Source: Palsa-504 sp963769715 (GTDB lineage Bacteria; Actinomycetota; Actinomycetes; Streptosporangiales; Streptosporangiaceae). Taken from it: 64,000 bases of DNA. A model generated the notes under the pieces. The model ran no database searches. It saw nothing but the letters and a program-made list of their open reading frames with translations, and had not been told where the DNA came from. The position numbers and the translations under genes were made by a program. Below, piece by piece: positions 1 through 8,133 of the stretch. Each line of letters opens with the position of its first letter. Positions within the stretch are counted from its first letter, which is position 1. The stretch covers positions 215,255 through 279,254 of the forward strand of contig CAVYNE010000032.1 of NCBI GenBank assembly GCA_963769715.1, in the 5' to 3' direction.

Positions 1-772
1 GGCCCAGGCCGAAACCGGTGAGATCAAGGGCCACTATTGCAACGTCACCGCGGCCACGATGGAAGACATGTACGAGCGCGCCGAGTTCGCCAAGGACCTC
101 GGCAGCGTCATCGTCATGATCGACCTGACCGTCGGCTACACCGCCATCCAGTCGATGGCGAAGTGGGCCAGGGGCAACGGGGTGCTGCTGCACCTGCACC
201 GGGCCGGCCACGGCACGTACACGCGGCAGAAGAACCACGGCGTCAGCTTCCGGGTCATCGCCAAGTGGATGCGGATGGCCGGCGTCGATCACATCCATGC
301 CGGTACGGTCGTAGGGAAGCTCGAAGGTGACCCGAACATGGTGGCCGGCTACTACGACGTCCTGCGGGCCGACCAGGCGGAGCCAGACCCGCTGAAGGGC
401 TTGTACTTCGAGCAGGACTGGGCGTCGATGCCGGGCGTCATGCCGGTCGCCTCAGGCGGCATCCACGCCGGCCAGATGCACCAGTTGCTGCACTACCTGG
501 GCGAGGACGTGATCCTGCAGTTCGGCGGGGGCACGATCGGACACCCGCTGGGCATCGCGGCAGGCGCTACCGCGAACCGGGTGGCACTGGAAGTGATGGT
601 CAAGGCGCGCAACGAGGGCCGCAACCTGCTGGCGGAGGGACCCGACATCCTGCGTTCGGCGGCCAAGCGCAGCCGCGAGCTCGACATGGCCCTGTCCACC
701 TGGGGTGATGTGACCTTCGATTTCGAGTCCACCGATACCCCGGACGTGACCCCTATGCCGACGGGAGTCTGA
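1..772 (+). CDS. cbbL: RuBisCO large subunit, red type (3' part; 5' end outside window)
   Basis: Carboxylates ribulose-1,5-bisphosphate in the Calvin-Benson cycle. Only about the C-terminal 256 residues are present; the frame is open from base 2 (AQAETGEIKGHYCNVTAAT...). Visible active-site segments are HLHRAGH (the two His and the Arg of the substrate site), DHIHAGTVVGKLEG (loop 6 with the mobile Lys), PVASGGIH and LQFGGGTIGHP (phosphate binding). The sequence matches red-type form I (IC/ID/IE-like) rather than green-type enzymes. It ends 2 bp before cbbS and shares an operon with cbbS and cbbX. Whether it is form IC or the form IE of soil actinobacteria needs a tree. The family call is secure. 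Confidence 0.97.
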   Translation, partial: AQAETGEIKGHYCNVTAATMEDMYERAEFAKDLGSVIVMIDLTVGYTAIQSMAKWARGNGVLLHLHRAGHGTYTRQKNHGVSFRVIAKWMRMAGVDHIHAGTVVGKLEGDPNMVAGYYDVLRADQAEPDPLKGLYFEQDWASMPGVMPVASGGIHAGQMHQLLHYLGEDVILQFGGGTIGHPLGIAAGATANRVALEVMVKARNEGRNLLAEGPDILRSAAKRSRELDMALSTWGDVTFDFESTDTPDVTPMPTGV

Positions 773-774
773 TC

Positions 775-1200
775 ATGCGGATCACCCAGGGAACGTTCTC
801 CTACCTGCCGGACCTCACTGACGAGGAGATCACCGGCCAGCTTGACTACGCGCTCAGCAACGGCTGGGCCGTGTCCGTGGAGTTCACCGACGACCCGCAT
901 CCGCGGAACAACTACTGGGACATGTGGGGGCTGCCGATGTTCGGCCTGGCGGACCCCGCGGGAGCGCTGCGCGAGATCAACGAGTGCCGCGATCTCTACC
1001 CGGATCGGTATATAAAGGTATCCGCCTACGATGCGCGGCAGGGCAGGCAGACGGTCGCGTTGTCGTTCCTGGTCAACCGGCCGGCGCAGGAGCCGGGCTT
1101 TCGGCTTGACCGGCAGGAGGCGGCCGGCCGGCGTATCCGTTACACCCTCCACCCGTACTCGCTTGACCGCCCGGCCGGGACCCGGTACGGGCCACAATGA
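775..1200 (+). CDS. cbbS: RuBisCO small subunit, red type
   Basis: Small subunit of form I RuBisCO, which caps the L8 core in the L8S8 holoenzyme. The 141-residue product starts MRITQGTFSYLPDLTDEEI, the typical red-type N terminus. It contains NNYWDMWGLPMFG and the conserved RYIKVSAYDA segment. The C-terminal extension after about residue 110 is where red-type subunits build their extra beta-hairpin. ATG at 775 follows the cbbL stop by 2 bp. Its stop overlaps the cbbX start (ATGA), so the three genes are probably translationally coupled. Confidence 0.96.
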   Translation: MRITQGTFSYLPDLTDEEITGQLDYALSNGWAVSVEFTDDPHPRNNYWDMWGLPMFGLADPAGALREINECRDLYPDRYIKVSAYDARQGRQTVALSFLVNRPAQEPGFRLDRQEAAGRRIRYTLHPYSLDRPAGTRYGPQ

Positions 1201-2180
1201 GCGGCCCGGATGACAACGCGGTCACCCGCTCGCTGTTCGCGCTGCCCACGCCGGAGAAACCCGCGGCGGGTGACCAGTCGCCCGCCGTACCGGAGCCGCT
1301 CGCCGCCGACGCGACCGTGGACCTGGCGGCCGAACGGGCCTCGGCGGGAGTGGACGAGATCATCGAGGCGCTGGACCGGGATCTTGTGGGCCTGCGGCCC
1401 GTGAAGACCAGGATCAACGAGATCGCCGCGCTGCTCCTCATCGACCGGGTGCGGGCCCGGTTCGGGCTGTCGGCCGGTCCGCCCAGCCTGCACATGTCCT
1501 TTACCGGCAACCCGGGCACCGGCAAGACCACGGTGGCGCTGCGGATGGCCAGGCTCCTGCACCGGATGGGCTACCTGCGGCGCGGCCGCGTCGTCTCCGT
1601 TACCCGCGACAACCTGGTCGGGCAGTACGTCGGGCACACGGCGCCGAAGACCAAGGAAGTGCTCAGCCGGGCCATGGGCGGCGTGCTGTTCATCGACGAG
1701 GCGTACTACCTGTACCGGGCCGAGAACGAGCGCGACTACGGCCAGGAAGCCATCGAGATCCTGCTGCAGTACATGGAGAACTACCGGGACAACCTAGTCG
1801 TCATCATGGCCGGCTACGCCGACCGGATGGAGACGTTCTTCGCGTCCAACCCCGGGATGAGCTCGCGCATCGCGCACCACCTGGACTTCCCGGACTACTC
1901 GCTGGACGAGCTCGTGGTCATTGGCCAGCTGATGCTGAGCGAGCGGCGCTACCGCTTGTCACCCGAGGCGGAATCGGTGTTCCGCGACTACCTCACCCGC
2001 CGGATGACCCAGCCGCGGTTCGCCAACGCGCGCAGCGTCCGTAACGCCCTGGAGCGCGCCCGGCTCCGGCACGCGAACCGGCTGATCGCGGCCGGCGGCA
2101 CCCCAGCCAAGGACGACCTCATGCGCCTAGAACCCGCCGACTTCCTAGCCAGCCGCGTCTTCAGTTCCTCAGCGCAGTAA
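1197..2180 (+). CDS. cbbX: CbbX, AAA+ red-type RuBisCO activase
   Basis: AAA+ ATPase that pulls on the RuBisCO large-subunit C terminus to release inhibitory sugar phosphates; it accompanies red-type RuBisCO. The product has 327 residues, with Walker A GNPGTGKTT near residue 103, Walker B GGVLFIDEAYYL near 162 and a sensor region NLVVIMAGYADRM. The substrate pore-loop region QYVGHTAPKT is present. The first 45 or so residues are a low-complexity extension beyond the usual CbbX core. The gene starts within the cbbS stop codon. Its 3' end overlaps the convergent prk gene by 12 bp. Confidence 0.96.
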   Translation: MSGPDDNAVTRSLFALPTPEKPAAGDQSPAVPEPLAADATVDLAAERASAGVDEIIEALDRDLVGLRPVKTRINEIAALLLIDRVRARFGLSAGPPSLHMSFTGNPGTGKTTVALRMARLLHRMGYLRRGRVVSVTRDNLVGQYVGHTAPKTKEVLSRAMGGVLFIDEAYYLYRAENERDYGQEAIEILLQYMENYRDNLVVIMAGYADRMETFFASNPGMSSRIAHHLDFPDYSLDELVVIGQLMLSERRYRLSPEAESVFRDYLTRRMTQPRFANARSVRNALERARLRHANRLIAAGGTPAKDDLMRLEPADFLASRVFSSSAQ

Positions 2181-3137
2181 CCGGGCCGCGTCGAGCAGGT
2201 GGTAGACGAGCAGCAGCTGGGTGATGGCCAGCGGCTCGGTGCGCTGGCCTTCCCTGGTCCGGCCCAGGCACGCGGGCGGCTCGTAGCCGGCGCCGAGCCT
2301 GGACCAGATGGCCTTCTCCACCACCTCGCTGTCGGCCCGGGCCGCGTCCCCGTGTATGTGCAGCGCGTCTACCGGGCGGCCGTCCGCGTCGCGCGCCAGC
2401 TTGAGGTGGATGGCCGGCCGCGAGCCGTCGGCGACATCCTCGGGCACCACACCGTCCAGGTCAGGATGCCTGATCGTCGGCCGGAGCATCAGCTCGGCGG
2501 ACAGCGGCGTGCCCTCCGGCACGACGCGGCCCGGTATCGGCGCGAACCTGATAACGATGTCGGCGAACGCGCGCTGGGGCTGGATGAACGCGGCGGACTC
2601 TGCCTCACGGCGTTCCAGCTCGGCCAGCACCTGCTCCGCCGTGTAGCCCCGTTCCGCGGTGTCCCGGCCAACCTTCCAGTCGCGCCGGATCTCCTCCGGA
2701 GGGTCCAGGAAGACGGTGGCGTCGAAGCAGGCGCGGGCGAGCTTGGTGTGCAGCGGCAGCAGCCCTTCGACGATGACGAACTGACGCGGCTCGACCAGCA
2801 CCGGGCGGGTGAACTGCCCGGTGTGGTGGTCGTAGACGGGTTTGAGGATCGGCTGGCCCCTGGCGAGCAGCTGCAGGTGCTGCTCCATGACCTGTATGTA
2901 GTTGCAGTCGGGGTGCAGCGGAGTGAACGGCAGTTCCCGGCGCTCGGCCCGGTCGTAGCGGTGGTAGTCATCGACGCAGACCGCCGTGCAGCGATCGGCC
3001 CCGAGCGCCTCGACCAGGCCGCGCGTGATCGTGGTCTTCCCGGCCGCGCTATCGCCGGCGATGGCGAGCAATACCGGCCGCGCGGGGGCATGCTCGGAGT
3101 ACTCAGCCTGCTGCATCCGGAACAGCTTGTGCGGCAC
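2169..3137 (-). CDS. prk: Phosphoribulokinase
   Basis: ATP-dependent phosphorylation of ribulose 5-phosphate to ribulose 1,5-bisphosphate, the substrate of the neighbouring RuBisCO. The P-loop is GDSAAGKTT (about residues 28-36), followed by CVDDYHRYDRAERRELPFTPLHPDCNY-like active-site sequence and KPVYDHHTGQF. I chose GTG at 3137 because GAGGTGG lies about 8 nt upstream and the 322-residue product fits the family. A longer in-frame start exists at 3233 but would add 32 unconserved residues. It is convergent with cbbX and divergent from the response regulator. Uridine kinase belongs to the same superfamily, but the RuBisCO context and the motifs favour phosphoribulokinase. Confidence 0.9.
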   Translation of the reverse strand: MPHKLFRMQQAEYSEHAPARPVLLAIAGDSAAGKTTITRGLVEALGADRCTAVCVDDYHRYDRAERRELPFTPLHPDCNYIQVMEQHLQLLARGQPILKPVYDHHTGQFTRPVLVEPRQFVIVEGLLPLHTKLARACFDATVFLDPPEEIRRDWKVGRDTAERGYTAEQVLAELERREAESAAFIQPQRAFADIVIRFAPIPGRVVPEGTPLSAELMLRPTIRHPDLDGVVPEDVADGSRPAIHLKLARDADGRPVDALHIHGDAARADSEVVEKAIWSRLGAGYEPPACLGRTREGQRTEPLAITQLLLVYHLLDAARLLR

Positions 3138-3269
3138 GTGATCACCCACCTCGTTCGGGCCAGACCTTGACTTTAGGCTGGCCAGCCCCGGGACGGCCTC
3201 CCCCGTCCGGGGGACATGCCGGGTACGGCGCACTTATGCTGCGGTGATTCCGAACGTATCCTGACCGCC

Positions 3270-3920
3270 ATGGGACCGCTGCGCATCGTGCTCGTCGACG
3301 ACCACGAAATGGTGCTGCAGGGACTGACCACCATCCTGGGCCGGTTTCTCGGCCGGGTCCGCGTGGTCGGCCAGGCGCTGGACGCGGATGCGGCCCAGAA
3401 GCTCGCCGGGACGCTGCATCCCGACATTATCTTGTGCGACGTGCGGCTGAAGGAATCAAGCGGCCTGGACCTGTGCCGCAAGATCCTGGAGCGTGACCCG
3501 GCCGCGAAGGTTGTCCTGCTGAGCGCCTATGACGACGAGCAGTACCTGTTCCAGGCCATGCGAGTGGGCGCCAAGGGCTACCTGCTGAAGCAGATCACGG
3601 GCGAGGACCTGGTCCGGCACCTGGAACGGGTGGCCGAAGGGGAGACCGTCATCGACCCGGCGCTGGCCGGGCGGGCGGTCGCGTCGGCCGCGCGGATGCG
3701 CGGCGGGGAGTTCTGGCCGGGCGCGGGCCTCGGCCTGACCCAGCGGGAGAGCGAGGTGCTCGCGCTAGCCGTCGCGGGCCTGTCCAACCGGGCCATCGGC
3801 CGGCTCATCGTCGGCGAGGAAACCGTCAAGAGCCATCTCAGTTCGATCTACCGCAAGCTCGAGGTCAGCGACCGGGCCGGCGCGGTGACAGTCGCGCTGC
3901 GCGAGGGGATCTTCCATTGA
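3270..3920 (+). CDS. NarL/LuxR-type response regulator
   Basis: Two-component response regulator. The receiver domain covers residues 1-120 (acidic pair in VLVDDHEM, phospho-acceptor Asp in IILCDVRL, conserved Lys in GYLLKQ). A LuxR-type helix-turn-helix covers about 145-210 (LTQRESEVLALAVAGLSNRAIGR...VKSHLSSIYRKL). ATG at 3270 starts the receiver fold (MGPLRIVLVDDHEM); an upstream start at 3216 would add 18 unlikely residues. It overlaps the downstream kinase gene by 4 bp, so they form a cognate pair. It is divergent from prk, so carbon-fixation genes are plausible targets, but no binding site is proven. Confidence 0.93.
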   Translation: MGPLRIVLVDDHEMVLQGLTTILGRFLGRVRVVGQALDADAAQKLAGTLHPDIILCDVRLKESSGLDLCRKILERDPAAKVVLLSAYDDEQYLFQAMRVGAKGYLLKQITGEDLVRHLERVAEGETVIDPALAGRAVASAARMRGGEFWPGAGLGLTQRESEVLALAVAGLSNRAIGRLIVGEETVKSHLSSIYRKLEVSDRAGAVTVALREGIFH

Positions 3921-5134
3921 AGGGCGGCACCAGTCCACTGCCCTTCCAGGATGCTGAGGGTGAGAACGCCCTGCTGGCGGGTGTGGTGGCGGCGATCTCG
4001 GCGGGGCTCGAGCTCGATCCGCTGGCGGCCAGGATCGCCGGCCTGATCGTCGCGGCGACCGCCACCGACGTGTGCTTTGTGCATGTGCTTGACGACGGCG
4101 GCGGCGCGCTCACCCTGGCCGGCGCGACCCCGCCCTTCAACGCCGTCGTCGGCCAGGTCCACCTGCTGCTCGGCGAGGGCGTCACCGGCTGGGTCGCCCG
4201 TAACTGCGAGCCCGTCACCATCACCGACCACAAGGAGGCCGACCCGCGCTACCGGTACTTTCCCGAGCTTCGCGGCGGCGAGTTCACCTCGATGGCGTCG
4301 GTGCCGATGGCGAGCCGGCCCTCGGGGCTGGCGGGGGTGCTGAACGTCCACACCCGTTCCCGCCGGATTTTTACCGAACGGGATGTGGTGCTTCTTACCG
4401 CCATCGGTTCCTTGTTCGCCGGGGCGGTCCACCAGGCCAGGCTTCATCGCCGTCTGGCCGCCCGCGAGCACGCGCTCGAGCAGTTCGCCGAGCGGGTGAT
4501 CGCGGCGCAGGAAGCAGAAAGGCGGCGGCTGGCCGGCGACATCCACGATGGCATCTCGCAGCGGCTTATCAGCTTGTCCTATCACCTGGACGCGGCCGCC
4601 GACGCGCTGCATGACGCGCCCGAGTTCACCGCCGAGCAGCTCGTGCTGGCCCGGCAGATGATCGACCTGACCCTGAACGAGGCGCGCGCCGCCATCTCGG
4701 GCCTGCGCCCGCCGGTCCTGGACGATCTCGGCCTGGCCGACGGTCTGGCCAGCCTGGCCCGCAGCATCGGTGGCGTGCAGGTGACAGTCGAGGCCGACGA
4801 GTGCGCGTTGCCCGAGCACGTCGAGATCGCCCTCTACCGGATCACCCAGGAGGCGCTGCAGAACGTGGTCAAGCACTCCAGGGCCACCGCGGCCGGCGTC
4901 GTTCTGCGCTGCGACCCGGGCCTGGTATCGCTGCGGATTAGGGACGACGGCGCGGGCTTTCATCCCGACGCCGTGGCGGGCGGCTTTGGCCTCAGCGGCA
5001 TGGCCGAACGCGCCGAACTCGTCGGCGGCCACCTCGACGTGAGCTCCGGCCGCGGCCGCGGCACCACCATCGAGGTCCGGATCCCGGTCACCCTGCCCAC
5101 CTGGCCGGAGTCCCCCCAGATCACGACCATCTGA
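3917..5134 (+). CDS. GAF-domain sensor histidine kinase (NarX/DegS type)
   Basis: Soluble sensor kinase of 405 residues, probably phosphorylating the preceding response regulator. Domains in order: GAF (about 35-180), a HisKA_3 dimerisation domain with H-box ERRRLAGDIHDGI (about 195-207), and a HATPase_c domain with N-box-like ITQEALQNVVKHS and G-box DDGAGF / GGFGLSGMAERA. No transmembrane helix is seen, so the GAF domain senses a cytoplasmic signal or ligand, as in DevS-like and NreB-like kinases. It lacks the Cys cluster of NreB. The TTG start overlaps the regulator's stop (TTGA), indicating translational coupling. Confidence 0.93.
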   Translation: MKGGTSPLPFQDAEGENALLAGVVAAISAGLELDPLAARIAGLIVAATATDVCFVHVLDDGGGALTLAGATPPFNAVVGQVHLLLGEGVTGWVARNCEPVTITDHKEADPRYRYFPELRGGEFTSMASVPMASRPSGLAGVLNVHTRSRRIFTERDVVLLTAIGSLFAGAVHQARLHRRLAAREHALEQFAERVIAAQEAERRRLAGDIHDGISQRLISLSYHLDAAADALHDAPEFTAEQLVLARQMIDLTLNEARAAISGLRPPVLDDLGLADGLASLARSIGGVQVTVEADECALPEHVEIALYRITQEALQNVVKHSRATAAGVVLRCDPGLVSLRIRDDGAGFHPDAVAGGFGLSGMAERAELVGGHLDVSSGRGRGTTIEVRIPVTLPTWPESPQITTI

Positions 5135-5192
5135 GCCGCCGTCCCCCGCGTGCTCCCGCTCTTCGGTCGCGGAACACGAACATACTTTGAGG

Positions 5193-5205
5193 TCAAATGA
5201 TTTGA
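5193..5205. promoter_or_regulatory. Perfect 13-bp palindrome, candidate MarR operator
   Basis: TCAAATGATTTGA is a perfect inverted repeat (6-bp arms around a central G) located 18 bp before the first possible MarR start codon. MarR-family repressors bind short AT-rich palindromes of this kind and usually autoregulate. The surroundings are GC-rich, so an AT-rich palindrome stands out. Control of the downstream marR-ABC exporter operon is inferred. Confidence 0.6.
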
Positions 5206-5222
5206 CATGGAAATAGCTGGCG

Positions 5223-5801
5223 GTGAAGACTGGCGGCGTGAGTGAGGCAGAAGTTGCCGGGCCGGACGAGCCTGAGGCGGCGAAATGCGGGCTCCCTGGG
5301 GCGGGGCCGGGCCACGCGGGGTGGTTCTGGGGAGACCAGTCGGACGCGCCGCCCGCGGACGCGCCGCTCCATGTCCTGCTGCTGGCCGCGTCCAGGATCA
5401 TGGGCGCGTTCTACGCGGGCACGCTGACGCAGGCCGGACTGCGGATCAGCCCGGCCGGGCTCGGCGTGCTGCGGGTGCTGCTGGCCGGGGACGGGCTCAA
5501 GTCCAGCGACGTCGCGGCCCGCGGCTGGTCGTCGCCGGGGACGCTGACGTCGGTGGTGAACACGCTCGTGCGCGAGGGGTACGTCGAGCGGCGCAGCGAC
5601 GCCGGTGACCGGCGGGTGGTCAGGCTGTTCGTGACCGACATGGGCCGCCAGATCGTCGAGGACTACTACCTGCTGGCCGGGCCGCACTGGCGGGAGGCCT
5701 TCGATTTCGTGGACCCGGCCGACGAGCCGGTCATCCGCAAGTTCTTCGTCGACATGATCGGGCAGTTCAGTGAGCTGATAAGGAAGGAGCGCGGCACGTG
5801 A
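5223..5801 (+). CDS. MarR-family transcriptional regulator
   Basis: Winged-helix regulator of 192 residues; the MarR fold spans about 50-180. The recognition region is SSDVAARGWSSPGTLTSVVNTLVREGYVERR and the wing is SDAGDRRVVRLFVTDMGR. It probably represses, and is relieved by a small-molecule ligand for, the ABC exporter whose ATPase gene begins inside its stop codon (GTGA). The GTG at 5223 is used here; GTG at 5238 (VSEAEVAG...) is equally possible, and the first 45 residues are poorly conserved in style. The palindrome at 5193-5205 is a likely autoregulatory site. Confidence 0.9.
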   Translation: MKTGGVSEAEVAGPDEPEAAKCGLPGAGPGHAGWFWGDQSDAPPADAPLHVLLLAASRIMGAFYAGTLTQAGLRISPAGLGVLRVLLAGDGLKSSDVAARGWSSPGTLTSVVNTLVREGYVERRSDAGDRRVVRLFVTDMGRQIVEDYYLLAGPHWREAFDFVDPADEPVIRKFFVDMIGQFSELIRKERGT

Positions 5802-6766
5802 CGCAGGCCGGGCTCGCGATACGCACCGAAGATTTGCGCAAGACATATAAGTCCTCACGCGGGGACGTGCCCGCGGTCCGCGGCATCGACCTGTCCGTCG
5901 GCTCCGGCCAGTTCTTCGGGCTGCTCGGGCCGAACGGCGCGGGCAAGTCCACCACCATCGGCATGCTCACCACCCTGGTCCTGCCCACCGGCGGACGGGC
6001 CTGGGTGGCCGGCCTGGACGTGGTGGCTGACCCGGTCGGGGTAAAGCGCAGGATCGGCGTGGTGACCCAGAACAACACTCTCGACATGCAGCTGACGGTG
6101 GCCGAGAACCTCGAGTTCCGCAGCCGGTTCTTCGGCCTGGGGCTGCGCGAGGCGTCACGCCGCGCCAGCCAGCTGCTCGAGGTGTTCGGGCTCGCGGACC
6201 GGCGCAAGGCGATGTCCACCGACCTGTCCGGCGGGCAAGCCAAGCGGCTGCTGATCGCGCGGGCCCTGGTGCACCGGCCGGACGTCCTGTTCCTGGACGA
6301 GCCGACGGCCGGACTCGACCCGCAGACCAGGGTAAATCTGTGGGACATCCTGCGCGTGCTGCACGCCGAGGGGCAGACCATCCTGCTGACCACGCACTAC
6401 ATGGAGGAAGCCGAAGCGCTGTGCGAGCAGGTCGCCGTGATCGACCATGGCGAGGTGCTGGCCTCGGGCACCGTGAACGAGCTAAAGGAAGGGACGGGCG
6501 CCGAGACGGTGATCACGGTCAGGTACGAAGACCCGGTGCCCAGTGACCTGACCGAACGGGCCGGGCTGGCCGACCGCCCCGGCGTCCGCAAGGTGGAAGC
6601 CGACGGCGACTACGTCCGGGTCTTCACCCGCGAGCCCGAGGGCGTGCTCGGCGAGCTGGTCACCGCGGGTTCCGCGGCCGGCCTGACCGTGCGCGACGCC
6701 ACCCAGCTCAAGCCCAGCCTGGAGACCGTGTTCCTTAACCTGACCGGACGGGAGTACCGCGAGTGA
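5798..6766 (+). CDS. ABC exporter ATP-binding protein (DrrA-like)
   Basis: ATPase of an ABC-2 type exporter, 322 residues. Walker A GPNGAGKST (near 46), Q-loop VVTQNNTLD, signature LSGGQAKRL, Walker B VLFLDEPTAGLDP and H-loop TTHYMEEAE are all intact. A C-terminal DrrA-type extension (about 235-322) follows the ATPase core. GTG start overlaps the MarR stop by 4 bp and the stop overlaps the permease start by 4 bp. With the MarR gene this suggests a drug or metabolite efflux operon; the substrate cannot be read from sequence. Confidence 0.95.
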   Translation: MTQAGLAIRTEDLRKTYKSSRGDVPAVRGIDLSVGSGQFFGLLGPNGAGKSTTIGMLTTLVLPTGGRAWVAGLDVVADPVGVKRRIGVVTQNNTLDMQLTVAENLEFRSRFFGLGLREASRRASQLLEVFGLADRRKAMSTDLSGGQAKRLLIARALVHRPDVLFLDEPTAGLDPQTRVNLWDILRVLHAEGQTILLTTHYMEEAEALCEQVAVIDHGEVLASGTVNELKEGTGAETVITVRYEDPVPSDLTERAGLADRPGVRKVEADGDYVRVFTREPEGVLGELVTAGSAAGLTVRDATQLKPSLETVFLNLTGREYRE

Positions 6767-7686
6767 CCACCACCAGCCCAGCCCCGCCGGTAGCGGCGGA
6801 ACACCCCGGGGTTCCCTCGGCGTCTGAGGTTGCCGCGCTGATCGCCGAGGCGCCCGTGCCGCGGCCGACCCTGATCAAGACGTTCAACGCCATGATGGCC
6901 AGGGAGTTCCGGGTGCTGCGGCGCAACGCCATCGCCACCTTCACCCGGGCGGTCATGCAGCCGCTGCTTTTCGTCTTCGTCTTCGCCTACGTGTTCCCCA
7001 AGATCGGCGGCGGCTTCAACCTCGGCGGGGGAGCGGCCGCCTCGCAGGCCACGGGCAGCATCAACTTCGCCACCATCCTGGTGCCCGGCCTGATGGCCTC
7101 GATGCTGCTCATGCAGGGCATCATGGCCGTGACGTTCCCGCTGGTGATGGAGTTCTCCTGGCAGCGCACGATCGAGGACCGGGCGCTCGCTCCCGTGCCG
7201 ATCCGGGTGCTGGCGATACAGAAGATCGTGGCGGGCGCGATCCAGTCGTTCATCGGCGCGGTCATCGTGTTCCCGATCGTGCTGTTCGTGCACGCGGCCG
7301 GCCAGGCTCCGCACGTGCACGTGACCAACTGGGCGCTGTTCGCGCTCATCCTGGTCTTCGCGTCGCTGCTCACCTCCGCGCTCGGGCTGCTGCTCGGCAC
7401 GATCATGGACCCGCGCAAGATGCAGATGCTGTTCGCGGTGATCCTGCTGCCCGCCACCATGCTCGGCTGCGTCTACTACCCCTGGGCGGCGCTGCACAAC
7501 ATCCGCTGGCTGCAGATCGCGGTGCTGATCAACCCCATGGTGTACATGTCCGAAGGGCTGCGGGCCGTGCTCACCCCGGTGCTCCCGCACATGCCGATGT
7601 GGGCCGTCATGCTCGCGCTCGTCGGCGGCACGGTGGTCTTCGGCTACCTGGGTACCCGCACCTTCACCAGGCGCGTCCTCAACTAG
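6763..7686 (+). CDS. ABC-2 type exporter permease (DrrB-like)
   Basis: Membrane component of 307 residues for the preceding ATPase. After a soluble N-terminal 50 residues, about six hydrophobic helices follow (starting near FTRAVMQPLLFVFVFAYVFP). It contains the ABC-2 signature region around ILLPATMLGCVYYPW and the motif NPMVYMSEGLR typical of DrrB/NodJ permeases. It starts in the ATPase stop codon. A dispersed GC-rich palindromic repeat begins right after its stop codon and may serve as its terminator. Confidence 0.94.
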   Translation: MTTTSPAPPVAAEHPGVPSASEVAALIAEAPVPRPTLIKTFNAMMAREFRVLRRNAIATFTRAVMQPLLFVFVFAYVFPKIGGGFNLGGGAAASQATGSINFATILVPGLMASMLLMQGIMAVTFPLVMEFSWQRTIEDRALAPVPIRVLAIQKIVAGAIQSFIGAVIVFPIVLFVHAAGQAPHVHVTNWALFALILVFASLLTSALGLLLGTIMDPRKMQMLFAVILLPATMLGCVYYPWAALHNIRWLQIAVLINPMVYMSEGLRAVLTPVLPHMPMWAVMLALVGGTVVFGYLGTRTFTRRVLN

Positions 7687-7756
7687 GCCCCTGGGGCCGG
7701 GGGGCGGGCAGTCCCCCCGTGAGCAGGGGGGGTCTGGGGGGATCGTCCCCCCGGAC
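7686..7756. repeat. Dispersed GC-rich palindromic repeat, copy A
   Basis: Intergenic element made of G6/C6 hairpins, including GGGGGGATCGTCCCCCC and the motif GGTCTGGGGGGATCG. The same blocks recur at 10965-11070 and, inverted, at 51411-51500. It starts right after the ABC permease stop, so it can fold as a strong hairpin terminator. No transposase is nearby, so this resembles a miniature, non-autonomous (REP-like) element. Confidence 0.75.
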
Positions 7757-7987
7757 AGCACTGTCGGCGCGGGGAATACCGCTGCACGGCCCGGTGCTGT
7801 TAGGGTTAGACGTTGACCAGCTCGGTACTCGCGTGCCGGGCGCGCAAAGCGGAGGACCACCTCCCACCCAGTCGGCCCAGTACGGGCAGGCGGGTATGGC
7901 CAGACGTCCCGGTGGCGGTGCGTGCGGAAGCACGTACAGGCGCCGGGTATCTGCTGGCACGGCGCACCCCTCAAGGAGGTGACGCCG

Positions 7988-8008
7988 TTGTTGTGGTTGC
8001 CCCGCTGA
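7988..8008 (+). CDS. Putative infC leader peptide (LLWLPR)
   Basis: A six-codon ORF starting TTG (TTG TTG TGG TTG CCC CGC TGA) with a near-perfect Shine-Dalgarno AAGGAGG at 7973-7979, 8 nt upstream. Its stop codon falls inside the 5' arm of a terminator-like hairpin (8000-8025), so a ribosome at the stop would block or reshape that hairpin. This is the layout of a translation-coupled attenuator for infC. A GTG three codons upstream shares the frame but sits on the SD. Confidence 0.5.
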   Translation: MLWLPR

Positions 8009-8029
8009 GCGCATTGCTCGCGGGGTTTT
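8000..8029 (+). terminator. Attenuator-type terminator in the infC leader
   Basis: CCCCGC (8000-8005) pairs with GCGGGG (8020-8025) and GAGC (8007-8010) with GCTC (8016-8019), around a 5-nt loop. The stem is followed by TTTT (8026-8029). It lies 105 bp before infC with no upstream gene to end, so it more likely attenuates infC-rpmI-rplT than ends a message. Confidence 0.6.
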
Positions 8030-8133
8030 CTCGTGTCCGGGGCATCCGCCCGCGACCGGGAAAATCCCGGGTCTGGTCGGCAGAAGCCGCCACCGGAGGC
8101 ACCGACGGCGGAGATGAGGCTCAAGGAGGTCAC

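Noticed and set aside
3848..5401. 517-codon minus-strand ORF opposite the histidine kinase
   Set aside because: Its composition is that of a third-position-GC shadow frame and it overlaps two well-supported genes with clear domains.
7813..8133. 107-codon N-terminal extension of IF-3 from GTG/ATG-like codons upstream
   Set aside because: It reads through the leader hairpin and has no SD. The second SD at 8123-8129 places the start at 8134.
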